Source: Ectocarpus siliculosus
Taxonomy: Eukaryota; Sar; Phaeophyceae; Ectocarpales; Ectocarpaceae
Direction of reading: 5' to 3'
Assembly (NCBI GenBank): GCA_000310025.1
Contig: FN649740.1
Coordinates: 3,587,774-3,651,773, forward strand
Length of the DNA: 64,000 nt
Shown here: piece after piece, positions 36,155-47,971 of the stretch
Layout of the letters: each line of letters starts with the position of its first letter
How positions within the stretch are numbered: the stretch's first letter is position 1
Program-made: the position numbers and the translations under genes
The notes under the pieces: generated by a model
Databases searched by the model: none
The model's input: only the letters and a program-made list of their open reading frames with translations
Told to the model about the DNA's origin: nothing

Positions 36155-39100
36155 CTACTTGATGCCGAAGACGATGCTCTTGGTGATCTGGGTCATCTGT
36201 CCTTGGCAGTGCTCGATAGCCAGTTCGGAGCTGTGGCCAATCAGCATCGAATGTACACCATCGCCGCAGCAGTTCACATATCAAACACATGTCGCGGTCG
36301 AAAAGACAAAAGGGGTCAGATGAAAGTGAAGAAGATCCGAGCGTTCAGGCACAAACAGTTGGTCCACTACAAGTCTTTGATGGCCCAAGAAAAAACGGTC
36401 TTCTCGTTTCCGCCTAAATTCCTGCCTACGGCGGTGTGTGATGTGATACCAGTGCAGGCATACTAACAGGCAACACGACGGTCTTGGACCCTGTACTAAA
36501 CTAACCTGCCGTGCGTCGCCTTGGAAATGGCCGACTCCTCCTTCGGCTTGCTGGCGGCAGAGTCCGCCACCAGGTAGCCGCTCACGCTGGTACCTGCCCC
36601 ATGGTTCATGTGGACGTCGCAGTGCTCCACCTTGTCGGCGACGTTGCCGATACGCTCGGAGAACCGTTCCCGGTTCTGTTAACAGGCAACAACACGGGAA
36701 GACCGATAGTCAAGGACACACGTGTGACAGCACTTCAAGCCCCCGGAATACACCTTTTCTGTCGTTCACCCCAGGCAAAAACAAGAACCTGCCCTGGTTG
36801 CTGTGTCCAGAAGTACTGTAGCGTGAGAAAATGTTGTGGATCGGCATCGTGGGGGTTCCGTACCTCACTCTCCAGGATCGGGGTCGAGCCGAGCGTACGC
36901 ATCCACAGGAAGTTCTCGGTGAGGATGCCCATCACGTCGGAAGCAAGCGAGCTCATGAAGTACTCGATCTCCATGGAGTAATACCTGCGAACGCGAGCGA
37001 TCGACGGGGACTAGTGAGCTACAGTAAATCAACACCAAATCCCACATGTTTTCACCTCAGGGCGGGGGGGGTCCGGCCATGAGCAAAAACAAAGCAGTGA
37101 CGTGCGCTCGCTAAGCGAAAAGATTAAGCATGCCAACAAAGAGCCCCAACCAGCACACGAATAGCGTGTGCTGGAAAGGAATTGCATGCACTTGAGCTGA
37201 ATGTACTATCTTCACTGTGCCCGAAGGCCACGAAACAACAAATGCGCAGCAAGCCGTGTGCTTTCAGCGTGACATAAACAGCTTCTTGACACGCCTCCTG
37301 TCCTCACCGATTCCAACACGCTCCCCACAGCTCCACCCTTTGAGAATCATCAGTGACGATCTTGCCGTCGGGGGTTTCGTTCAGCGGCGCGTTGAACTCA
37401 GGGGGGTACACCCGAAACGCGCCAAACTCCGGCCGGGACTTGGCCAGAGACCTCAGTGGGTCAACCTAAAAGGACACGTGAGAGAGAGAGAGGGGGTAGA
37501 CACTCAAGGGTACGATTCCCTCGATACATGTACCGGAATATTGTAGAATATTGGAGCATTCGTATGTTCCACCAAGAGGGCCAAGATGCCACACAGACGT
37601 AACGCTCTGAATTGAATAGTTATGCCATCCTCTCATCAAAAGGGTTATCACAGTGATAGATAGATGGTAGCACCGGAGGTCGCACCCGGCCACTTTAGGC
37701 AGACGACTGCTGCTTTGGTGGCGCGGCCTTTCGAGACGGACAGTGGGGCCGCTCAGCACAACCGCTATTCTGCGTTGAAAGAAACACAACGCACCACAAT
37801 TGCCAGCCAGGGGTTGCCATGGGGGTCTTCTGCTCTCTGCCAAGACAGCTGGGTCGAGATGTCTGTGGACGAGAGGAAACAGTGGCTGTGTACCTCCACG
37901 TCGAACGGGTGACTATGGTACCAGCCCATGAATCGTTCCTTCCGCGTCTGTACAGGGGACAAGGGGAAAGGAGAAAGGCGGAGGCCGTGAACACCACACC
38001 ACGTACTTCAACCAGGGAGCAGCAACGCAGCTTGAGACCGCGCACTTTCTTACAAAGCCAGGGGCATGGTGACCACATGAGAGGGACGCTGCGAATCTAT
38101 AGAACAGCAGCTCCGGGCTCGGGCTATGGACTAAATAGTACTATTGCTAAGTACAATAACATCGTCCGTGAGAAAGCAATGCATCTCTCCCACGGATGCG
38201 CTTCTGCCCGCCTTCGGTATGAATGGTTGTAATTTCGGACTTTCGAAGAGCAGTGCAGCTCTCCTACTATGGGCGGTGGCACCACTTGTAACATCCCCAT
38301 CAGCAGCAGCAGCTAAAGGAAATAAAAAAATCTCTCTATATATATACATAGTTACGTCCGCGAGAAAGCGATGAATCTCTCCCAAAGATGCGCTACTGCA
38401 CGCCTTCGGTATGAATGGTTGGAACTTCGGATTTGCTAAGATCAGCGCTGCTCTCCTACTAGTGGGCGCACCAATTTAAGGAAAACAGCCAGGCATAGAG
38501 TTTCGCAAGAAGCTACTAGTTGAGGGCTTGATTGCGGGTACGCGAATAAAATTCTCACTCACTCTCTCACGCACTCACCGTCTCGAGCAAGTCTCCGAGG
38601 CCGATCATGTAGTTGGCCACCTCTTGATCGTCCGCCAGTACCTTGGTCTCCGCCCCTTCCACAGGCAGTGGGAACACCTGACAACATCATGAAAAAGACC
38701 ATTAGACAAAGCGGCAGAGAGTGCGGTATAGTTCGGGCACTCAGCAAACCACCAACACAGCAACGGGCAAACAATTCTGGCAACCAACCGGCCAGCCGAC
38801 CTCAGCACACGACGGTGGTAGTACGTCTGGAGGCATGCAATAAAGCAACTGAACTATGCTCGAAACGGACGACACAAAAGTTTAGAACGATACATGTCAC
38901 ACTGCTAACCCTAAGCAACAAGATGTGATGTGTTGTCGCTCATAGGTGCGACAATTTGTACCGCCAGCAACACCACCTTAACGTCCGCCGACACCACCAC
39001 GAACGTTCATGTTATGAATCCTTCAGGAAAGGAACTTGAGCAACGCGAGTGTGTTCGCCAAATATCAGCCATGTGCGTGTTTTCTACATATTTCTCATCG

Positions 39101-41011
39101 TACCCGCTCACCTACAAAAACCACGACACGAAGAGGTACACGCACAAGCGAGGCACACTGGTAGCTGGCAAAACAAACGCTTGGTGCACACAGCAGTAGG
39201 ATGTGGCAGGATAAACACGTGTGCCTTCCGCCAGTGAACCTCCTCCGGGTTGTTGCCATGGTTTCCCGAGGTTCTCCGAATCCTTGTATTCCCGCCTATC
39301 CGCACGCAAGTTAAACATGCGCGAGTCCCTGCCGGGGGACTCCACAGACAAAATATGATGTACTTCTAATCTCCCTCGAGACTGACCCCGGCTCATGCGT
39401 CCAGAATCAACTGCCGATATATGTAAAAACTGATTCCCAGTCCAGATACTCTGTAGCGTGGTCCATGTCATTTTAGAATCCGCACACAACACACAACACT
39501 CACATCCGTGACGATGAGGGCGTTGGCAGTCTCTGTGTCAGGCCTCCCCAGCATCATGCCCATAATCTCCACAGGCTTGCCCCCCGCAGCCATACCCTTC
39601 TCCACGCCGGAGTTCGCGTGCATGAGCTACGAAAGACAAAATAGGAGGCAGTGTGTCACAGCAGCGCGATCGGTGCATCACGACAACAAAACTAAGGACG
39701 GACGTATTGTTGCATTCGCCATCTATGTGCCCAGTAGAAGGGTGGTCACCGATACATACCCCGCCACAAATGTACACGGATGCGAGTATGTGGGTTCAAC
39801 ACACGTGTATCACGGTTTGCTTTCGTGACGCTTGGCAAAGGCTGCTGTACGTGTTGCTCATCGCGGGAGGGCAAGCGAGATAATCCGGTTCTGGACGGAG
39901 GAAGGGATGGGACGTTTTCGCACAGCACCACGATGATTCCAAACTATTGTAGGAGTAGGTCAACAACGGCTCGTACTGGCACGGGAACCGTGGTAGGGCA
40001 GCCAAAAAGAACACCACAACACCTCCGGTTGGAGTAGATCAGGCGTTGCAGGAGCGCTGAGTTCATCGAGCGTCTTCGACAACGAGCTACGCAGCGAGAC
40101 AACGGCGACGTGCTTACCATCTTCATTGCTGCTGACGGCGAAATCTTGACCTTCTTGAAGTACTTGGGGCTGCGTACAACGGGAAACGGCACGGAGGGTG
40201 GGGAGCAGCGGGAAAGTGCGTGGACGCCTCCGTTGGAAAACCGTCCGTGCCGTGTGTTGAGCTACCGTTCGAGATCGAACGATTGAATTGGGAACCAGGT
40301 CGACTTCATGTGTATCTATTCCCTCTACCGGATTCGTATGGACAAATCACTCATTAATCGGGGTACGCCGCCATCCCCTATCTAACAAGCTTCCATCCAG
40401 TAGTCTGATGCACGGACGGTGTTAACAATGGATGCCGTGGTGATGTGGGCACTTTTCAGTCGAGAGAGCGCCGGTGGCAACTACATACCAGCAGGGAAGC
40501 CGGAAAGGTGCTTACTTTCTGCCCAACCAAAACCCATACCCACCACCGTGTGGACAAAGCCTGTGGGGGGTGGTTGTCGATGCGCTCGAGGATCGAAAAT
40601 CGTTGTACACAGCGCGGTCATAATCTAGGCTGGCTTTTTGTCTTGCTGGAATTTCGCCGCTGCTGCTGGTGTGCCATGGGAAGATAAGTCTACACACTGA
40701 AAGGCCCGCTGTGTCTCGAAATTGTCCGGTGAATAAAAGACGATAGAATGACCCACATTTGTGCGAAGTAGTAGACAGCAGCGCACGACCGTCGTGCACA
40801 CAATGCAGTGGTTGGTCAGATGTATCTACGTGCTCACTACTTGAGTGGATTTGAAAACAACTTACTCTTGCATCCAGGGTTTGGTCTTGCGGGTGAGCTC
40901 CAGCTTGGCTTCATCAAAGCTGTACAGGCTATCCCGTGAATCCTTGGAAGGAGCTGAGGTTTCCACTGATGGGGCAGCCGCCGCTCCTCCTCCGTATGCC
41001 GTGTCGGCCAT
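36155..41011 (-). CDS. CSN5: COP9 signalosome subunit 5 (JAMM/MPN+ deneddylase)
   Basis: CSN5 is the metalloprotease that removes NEDD8 from cullins in the COP9 signalosome. Nine exons on the minus strand: 41011-40866, 40169-40118, 39626-39504, 38677-38579, 37947-37795, 37465-37308, 36984-36864, 36675-36506 and 36230-36155. They give 365 residues, against 334 in human. Alignable blocks are KPWMQDPKYFKKVKIS, PVEIMGMMLG with catalytic Glu86, FPLPVEGAETKV, GWYHSHP (148-154), STDISTQ, FGAFRVYPPEF, YYSMEIEYFMSSL and a C-terminal helix ending SIVFGIK. The metal site reads H151-S-H153 and then S166-x2-D169, twelve residues between HxH and Ser instead of seven, with a second HSH at 160-162. The short helix exon 9 joins exon 8 only through a GTTAGT donor. 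The ATG is 318 bases from the JMJD6 start on the other strand. Confidence 0.93.
38163..38473. repeat. Direct duplication of about 120 bases in a CSN5 intron
   Basis: Segments 38163-38284 and 38355-38473 are about 85 percent alike by eye and are spaced 192 bases. Both start CGTCCG(T/C)GAGAAAGC and contain GCCTTCGGTATGAATGGTTG and a CTGCTCTCC/CAGCTCTCC TACTA block. They lie in the intron between the exons for the VEGAE and the GWYHSHP segments. No open frame is shared. Confidence 0.8.
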
Positions 41012-41329
41012 GTTTACAAGCAAGGCTGCAGGTGTGCAGCTGTCTGCTGTGTGTGTGAGCGGCAGCAGCGAGAGGGTACTAAGGGGGCTCCGCAAGTAGA
41101 CTTCGTCCCCCCCGGCCAACGCTCCGTCTCAAAGCTCTGGTGTGGGGCTGCCCACACTGGACAGTCCCGCGGGTCCGCTGTTTTGTTTGGTTCTGAAGGT
41201 GCTGCTGCTGCACTCCGCGTTGCTGCTAAATGCACACGCCGGGTTGTCGTCTAGCCCCTGGCCCACGAAGCACGCATACGAAAGTAAGGCGCAGTGCATG
41301 CTGCTTTGGTTTATCTTGTACTGCTGAAG
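41012..41329. promoter_or_regulatory. Bidirectional promoter interval, CSN5/JMJD6
   Basis: Only 318 bases separate the initiator codons of CSN5 (minus) and the JMJD6-like gene (plus), so both 5' leaders and core promoters must fit here. A GCTGCTGCTGC tract lies near 41203-41213. I could not assign a TATA box or initiator. Confidence 0.65.
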
Positions 41330-44300
41330 ATGGTCTATCGCGGCGACAACGGTAACCAAACGTCGTCGTGGCAATCCTCGTCCTCTCCACCACGCTTGGA
41401 GCGTTGGGAGAGGCGTATCGGGGATGCCAAGAAGAGTCACCGGCCACGTCTACGGGACTGGGGAAGAGACAGATTCGGTGTTGAGGGATGCCGGGCGGCC
41501 GCAGCGTTCGAAGAACTGAGAGACGAACGGGACGGTATCCGCGGGATAGCACGAGAGAGGCGAGACGATCTCACCCCTGATCAGTTTTGGCGTCACTACG
41601 AGAAGAGAAGACTGCCGGTGGTAGTGTCGGGGATTCCTTCTGACGAAGGATGGAGAGCCGAGGAGCGCTGGGGCTTGGAGCAGCTTTACCGCAGGTGAAA
41701 AAAGTACACATGTCTTTATTATACTCATCCTTCAAAATACGGTGTACCAAAATACTGCTGTAGTCTAATATGGTACCGACCGCTGTGAAGACAACAACAA
41801 CAACAACAACAATTTTCAGCAGCAGCGGGTTGTGCTACATGCTAGCCGTTTCAGCTTTTCAGTGCGGATTGGTTGGTACGTGTGTTTGTCCCATTTATCC
41901 CAAAGCATGTTGTGAAGTATTATTGCACGTTGTCATCGAAAGTCGAAAGTACGACATGACGGGACGAACTCTTTTCAAGTCAACTTTAGCCTACTTGAAG
42001 CTGATACATCGTATCCATAGATACTCGATAGGCTTTTGAAACGAACGGCAGTCGATGTGCGGTGGAGGGGGGGTGAACGAAGAGGCGACACTTTTACCCC
42101 CAAACACGGGGCTATAGCCCTAAAGCGTACTGGAACAACATCATCGAGGGAAGGTAAGGTTCAGTGGCGCGTCCGGCCGGGCACATGTCATGGGAACAGA
42201 AGCACAGCTGTACACACCATTACGATTTGCACACAGCAAGCAGGGACACCGCCGTCCGCCGTCCCTCCCTCCCCCCCCGCTTCCAAAACTTTCCGGGCAT
42301 TGAAAATGAGTCTAGAGCACTTTTATCTGAACTTGTCTTGAACGTACGGGAAGGCGTTACATTTGCCGGTATTTGAAGGGGGGACATGATTACTCCGTTC
42401 GTTGTACTACACTCCGTGCCAGACGTAAGCAGATTCATCTATATTTTGAACACTACGCATACACGGTCGGTGTGATGAAGTCACCGGCCTACTATCGTAT
42501 GCACACGTAGAACCCAATTTTTAGCAACTTTTTTCGCAGGTTTGAGTGACATTCACTTCTATTCAACCAACCCCGTACAAAAAGGCCCACACACAAGCTT
42601 CCTCCTGTTGGAGGGGTATGTTGCAGTTCGGAGTCATGTGTTTCACTTTGTAGCCCCCCTCGTGCAGAGGCAACTCATCAAATGAAAGTGTGTACAATGT
42701 ATGTACAACGTCTAATAACCTCTGCTGAGTCTCGAACCCAAACATCGGGGAGAAACCTCCCGTCGTGTCATGTGCTGCTAGATGCCATTTCACACAGGAT
42801 CATGTCAGAGCATTTTGCTGAATTACGACACGCTTGATTAATTTCTCCCGGCGAAAGGAATGTTGGCGGATGGGTAGCTGGTGACTCGATGGAGATACGG
42901 AAGACATGTTGACGTATTGGAATTTATGTGGTATGATTGTATCCAATTTTGTGTATGTTTACCTGCTGTAGGGAATCCATGTCTTCATTGACGTATCCTT
43001 TCCTTCTCTATTTATCGTGGAGAGCTGGCTCGTCCGCTGTGCTGAACGGGTGTGTATACAAAGTTTTGCATACTGCTGAGACGGATGTCGTGCACTGCCG
43101 GTCCCTTTGAACACTCCAGCACTTGACGCACGTTTTGGCGTTTGTATTTCTGTTTAAGAATCCACATGTAGCGAATCACTTTGTAGCAATGTGGACCCCG
43201 TTCCACACAAAGGATAGCTGAGTCGATCAGCCTTTTCCCGGTACATTGTTTTTCAGGTACGGGGATTGCAAGCTCAAGTGCGGGGAAGACGACGATGGCT
43301 ATTCGGTCAAGGTATGTGCCCGCCCACCAACCACATGTGCAGGATCAACGTGCACCCGGCCCACCCATCACTCCAGCTATTTTTTTTCTTTATTGTGTCG
43401 AGCACATTGTGTTAGGGGCATGGTTCGGAGGTCGATATGGCTCCGTATGCCGTACTCCGTACATTCCTGTTGTTTTGAGGCCTCACAGGATCTGTACCGG
43501 CAGCCGGCCTGTACGAGGGCCTTAGTCAAGCCACGCCTGCAACGAAGTTCCGTGCACTCGACCTTATGCTTTCACAGGCGAAATGCAGAGCTATTACAGA
43601 GAATCCTCTACCCTATGCCACCGTCGGCATCGTTGGTGTGTTGATCGTGCGCACGCTTCTTTCCAGGTTAAGCTGAAGTACTTTCTGCGGTATATGGACC
43701 ACCAAACGGACGACAGCCCACTGTACATCTTTGACAGCCACTTCGATGACCACGAGGTGGCAAAGGGCCTACTGGAGGACTTCTTTGTCCCTCACTATTT
43801 CCCTGATGACCTGTTTTCATTGGTCGGAGAGAGACGCCGACCGCCCTACAGGTGAATGATTCAGGATACCCGCCGCCTCTGGGCATGGACGGCCCACACG
43901 AAACACGGTAGATATCCATGCTAACACCAGCACTGCTGTGTAGTAAATCCGTCCCGGTGTTCCGAGTTTTCCAGAGACCTCGATTCCTTCCGACGTCCAT
44001 CGTATTAGACACACCTTGCGTTCCGATCCAACAAGGAGCCAACACCGTTGGCTGGCCTTATTGTCCCCCTCTATGTACCCCCGCTGGCCAAAGGTGGTTT
44101 TTGGTCGGCCCCAAGCGCTCTGGGACATCCGTGCATATCGACCCTCTTGGCACGAGCGCGTGGAACACGGTCGTGAGCGGAAGGAAGCTGTGGGTGCTTT
44201 TCCCACCGCATGTGGACAAGAATGTGGCCAAGGGGAAGGATGTCATCAGGCAGGGCGAAGACGATGAACCGGTGAGACCATGACCGAAGAGAGTGAACCG

Positions 44301-45519
44301 TTCATTTTCTTCTAGTCCTCATACGTCTGCGTGGAATGGAGACACATTGCAAACCTTTGGCGGTTTATCATTGTGCTACATGCGCATTCCCGGCACGTTT
44401 GTCACGTTTCAAAATCATATTCGGGGTGCATGAAGTGTTGTCGATGAGTTTCTATCCTTGGAAACTGCTTCGCGTAGATTTGTTATTTTTGTGGTACAGT
44501 AAGGGAACTAAACAGGCTGCCGCCCCGAAATGCATTCTTAACGTACCGTACAGCAGTGATAACGTTCGATCAAACCCTGCCGGTATTGGACGCCCCTGCT
44601 TGGAGTGGATTCTACTGTATCCATGTTGATAATGTTTAACGTATCTCTTGTTTCCATGTGTCGCGTTTCTTCGTTGTCGCAGATCAACTACTTCGTGGAT
44701 CTGCTGCCTCGGATACGACGAAAGCACGGCAACTCGATCAAGATTTACGAGTTCGTGCAGTACCCTGGCGACACGGTTTTTGTTCCAGGCGGCTGGTGGC
44801 ACGCAGTTCTGAACCTCGAGGACAGTGTGGCCATCACTCAGAACTTCTGCAGTCGCAACAACTTCGAAAAGGTGACGTGCGCCGACGTGTGATGGCGGCT
44901 GGCTTTCCGCTTTTCTTGCGAATCAGACTGATGTTGGCGTACTCTTGTCAGCAGGCAGGAACGGTCGCGAATATTGGCGTGTTTTCTAGTTTCTCGCTCT
45001 CAGCATACCGCGGAGCCGGTCGCAGTTGCACATCACCCGGTGCTCGCCGTACTGATCGGCAAAGATCAAGCTTGATCGTTTTTATTGCCGTTTTCAAACC
45101 TAAGTAGCTGAATCGCGCCCTGATACGAGCAGGTCTGGCGGAAAACCCGGACTGGCCGGAAGAAGATGTCCGTCAAATGGCTGAAAGAGCTTGACAAGGA
45201 GCACCCGAGCCTCGCCGACACGGCGCGCCGCCTCAACAGCGAGGACGGTTTCGTGATGGTGGACAAGGGGGCGAGCAGCAGGCGTCGATCTGGCCATCAT
45301 GGCGATGGTGAAGGCGGCGGGGGGAAAAGCAAGCGAAAAAACAAGCAAGGCAAACGAAAAGGTGGCGGGAGTGACGACAGCGGCAGCGTTGGCAGCGGCG
45401 AGGACGGAGGGGATTCAGGGAGCGGGGGCTCTTCCTCCAAACGAGGCCGAAAGCATATGAGTGATGCCAGCCGGGAAGGTTCTTTGACGCCACCCACGCA
45501 CAACGATAGCGTACGGTGA
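41330..45519 (+). CDS. JMJD6: JMJD6-like JmjC-domain 2-oxoglutarate oxygenase
   Basis: Nuclear iron(II)/2-oxoglutarate dioxygenase; animal JMJD6 hydroxylates lysines of splicing factors. Exons 41330-41694, 43257-43311, 43667-43851, 44094-44271, 44683-44871 and 45133-45519 join in phase to 452 residues (human 403). Diagnostic blocks are [80 protein letters not shown] and [17 protein letters not shown]. The iron ligands are His216, Asp218 and His301, and the AITQNF strand is kept, so the enzyme should be active. The animal polyserine tail is replaced by a Gly/Ser/Lys-rich basic tail that could act in nuclear targeting. The first in-frame ATG is used. The 1.56 kb first intron is the longest in the gene. 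Confidence 0.95.
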
Positions 45520-46530
45520 GCACTCGCCTGGCGCAAAGGGTCGTGCGGGTCGGGCTTCGTGACAGGCGATGTTTTAAGGAACACAACGGGATCAGCGGCA
45601 CTTGCGGCGGCCGTACTACCTGTGCGATAGTTACACCTTTAGACGCTGCGTTGTATGGATCATAGATGGGTTTGTCGCACGCTTGTTGGGTATGTGGACG
45701 ACCCCGGTTTTCGGACATGTTTTTCCGCTACGGGGAAAAAGCCGCAGTTTGTCTGATTTAGATTCATGGCACAGAGTGCTTAGCGACAAATACCAGCAAA
45801 GTCGGCTTGACGACTTAGGCTTAATCCGTAGGCGACATGCTAAAAGGATCCCAAGGTCGTGATAGCTTCACCCTGCTACAGCAGGCAGGCAGGAGGTCTC
45901 CGTTGATATGTGGGCAAGACGGCCCATTAATATAGAGAGCAGGGCAGTGCCACAAGCAACCCGCCCACTCATTTTCAGCAAGTGGCATATGGTATTTCTT
46001 TGTATCCATCTGTGTTTTCCCGAGTTCCCAAGGGTGCTCGGAACGCTTCTTAGGATCGTTTTTTCCTGCACCTTGAATGTGTCTGAATGGATCCTTGCAT
46101 TCCAATATTCCTGCCACCACAGATTTGCTTATACAATCGTGTGATTTTTTCGTTTTTGCCATAGACTGCACTGCCGCTGATCTGATGGTAGGTGTTGCAA
46201 ATGTACCCTATACCGTGTCGTTCCTCCCCCAAGAGCTCCGGTCCAGGGTCACGCAGAGGAAATGCTTTGCGGCGCATCCTTCCTCCCAAGGATAAAAAAG
46301 CTACGGTACGTCGTATTTCCAAACCACCAAGTGACTCGTAGCAACACTATACTGGGCGGAGGCCATTATGCGCAAGGAGCTTTGAGAACGCCTTCAACAA
46401 CGATACTGAACGTGTTCGTAGGGCAAATGGGCATATCTACTTGTAAGGTTGCACGGTAGTTCGTTTGTCGGCTATAGAAATGATTTCGTACATGGCGAAC
46501 AAGTCTGTACAGATTGTTCATGACGTTCGC
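45520..46530. other. Convergent intergenic region JMJD6/NICN1
   Basis: One kilobase holding the 3' ends of two converging genes. No exon, RNA gene or repeat is recognised. Confidence 0.5.
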
Positions 46531-47596
46531 CTAGCCCCTGTGTTTGTCGCCGAATATCTTCACTTGCTCGCTAATGCCTCTACACAAGTCTCCGAGATTG
46601 CCGTCCGCTTCTCTCTCGTCGTCTCTTCCTCCATTGCTTGAACCCGCTCTCGACCAACCGACGGCTTTGACGTGATGCAAGCCGAAGGTCTTCCACATAG
46701 GAGACGACTGGTAAAGGTAGATCCTGCCCGCCATGCAAGCACACACATTCACGCCACGAAAGGCGCGAGAGGGGCAACAAAACCAAGGTTGAAGTCAGCG
46801 GTGAAACGCGACTCTGTACAACATCAAACGCCTTACTTGAAAGCACGCCGCCAAGCCAAGCCCCAGGCAGTACTTCCATAGTTTCTTTGAATGAACACGC
46901 TGGAAAGACTCTCCAATGTGTCTACGTAGACTTCACCAAACTGCTGTACGTGTATGTCACCCAAAGTCAAACGCCCCAACGGTACCTGATAGGCGCCGTC
47001 GACTCCGCGTCGTACTCCTCTGGATCGAACTCCTCCGATCTCACCACGTGCCAGTATTGCGCATCGTCCTCGTGGTGGGGATCTTCCATCAAGGGCCTGT
47101 CTCGCAGAATCGTCAGCCAAGGGTCTCCATCTTTTCCACAGTCCGCCGCTGTTGCTGTGTCGAAGCGCTGTCTGCGCTGCTTGATGGTGATGTGCGAACA
47201 GTAGAAATTCTTGAAGACGATGGCGTCCAACCTCCGCGCAGGTTTTCTCTGCGATGCATGTTGTCATTCCAGCAGGCAGAGTTAAGGAACAACCGTAGAC
47301 TCGAAAGCTCTAGACTAACCACATGGCGGTTGCCGGGGTCAGCAAACATAACAAATACTTCCTTCAATGAAATTGTGCCGAGAGGATACATCATGGATGG
47401 AAACCCCGAAGATCCGACCTCGGTACGAACGTGTAGTCTACACCGACACACGTACCGGTAACTTGCTCTCCAGAAATGACACCTCGAAATATGTTGGGCA
47501 CGGCGTGGTTTGTCGGCTTCGCACCAAGGGACCGATGAATGCTGGGATGGGATAGGGATTTGCCCCCCTCACGGCTGCTGTTGCGCTCGATTCCAT
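46531..47596 (-). CDS. NICN1: Nicolin-1 homologue (tubulin polyglutamylase complex-associated)
   Basis: Nicolin-1 is a small protein that co-purifies with the tubulin polyglutamylase complex, which adds glutamate chains to microtubules in neurons and cilia. Three exons on the minus strand, 47596-47456, 47248-46986 and 46723-46531, join in phase to 198 residues, close to the 213 of the mammalian protein. Alignable blocks are TYFEVSFLESKLP, LDAIVFKNFYCSHITIKQ (mammal: EITFKNYYTAFLSIRV), WLTILRDRPLMEDPHHEDDAQY (first 20 residues typical, mammal: WVTCLRDYCLMPDPHSEEG) and IRIYLYQSSPMWKTFGL. The ATG at 47596 directly follows CAG after a pyrimidine-rich tract, so it could instead be an exon start. 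The C-terminus diverges from animals. The gene is head-to-head with the coiled-coil gene, 375 bases between ATGs. Confidence 0.8.
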
Positions 47597-47971
47597 CTGG
47601 TAGAATGGTAGAATGTATGCAAAGTGTAGAGCTTCTCCGACCGTTGTCAATGTACCGTCGAAAGAAGGATTGTGTGGCCCAAGAGGATACAACGAACACC
47701 AAACACCCTGCCTAACCGTAGGTGGCGAAACTACCCGCGCCGGTGGCCCGGTGGTACGGTGATCCTCCGCGTTTCGTTTCGGGAACGAAAAAGGCCCGTA
47801 ATAAAATCCCGCCGCATTTTGTACCACGCACCACGACACCGCCACAAAACCCACGCGCTCTCTCGTTCTATGTGTTGATGGTACAGGGTCTAATTGAGGC
47901 GTTTATTGTCTGAGCCATCTTTCTTGAAGATTTTCCTACGTAGACGGGAATTGCACCCGAAGTCATACACC
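47597..47971. promoter_or_regulatory. Bidirectional promoter interval, NICN1/coiled-coil gene
   Basis: The 375 bases between the two divergent ATGs must carry both 5' leaders and promoters if the two starts are right. No strong core element is visible. Confidence 0.5.

Noticed and set aside
46887-47461. Plus-strand frames across the NICN1 exons
   Set aside because: They are antisense shadows. The minus strand gives the collinear nicolin-1 match.
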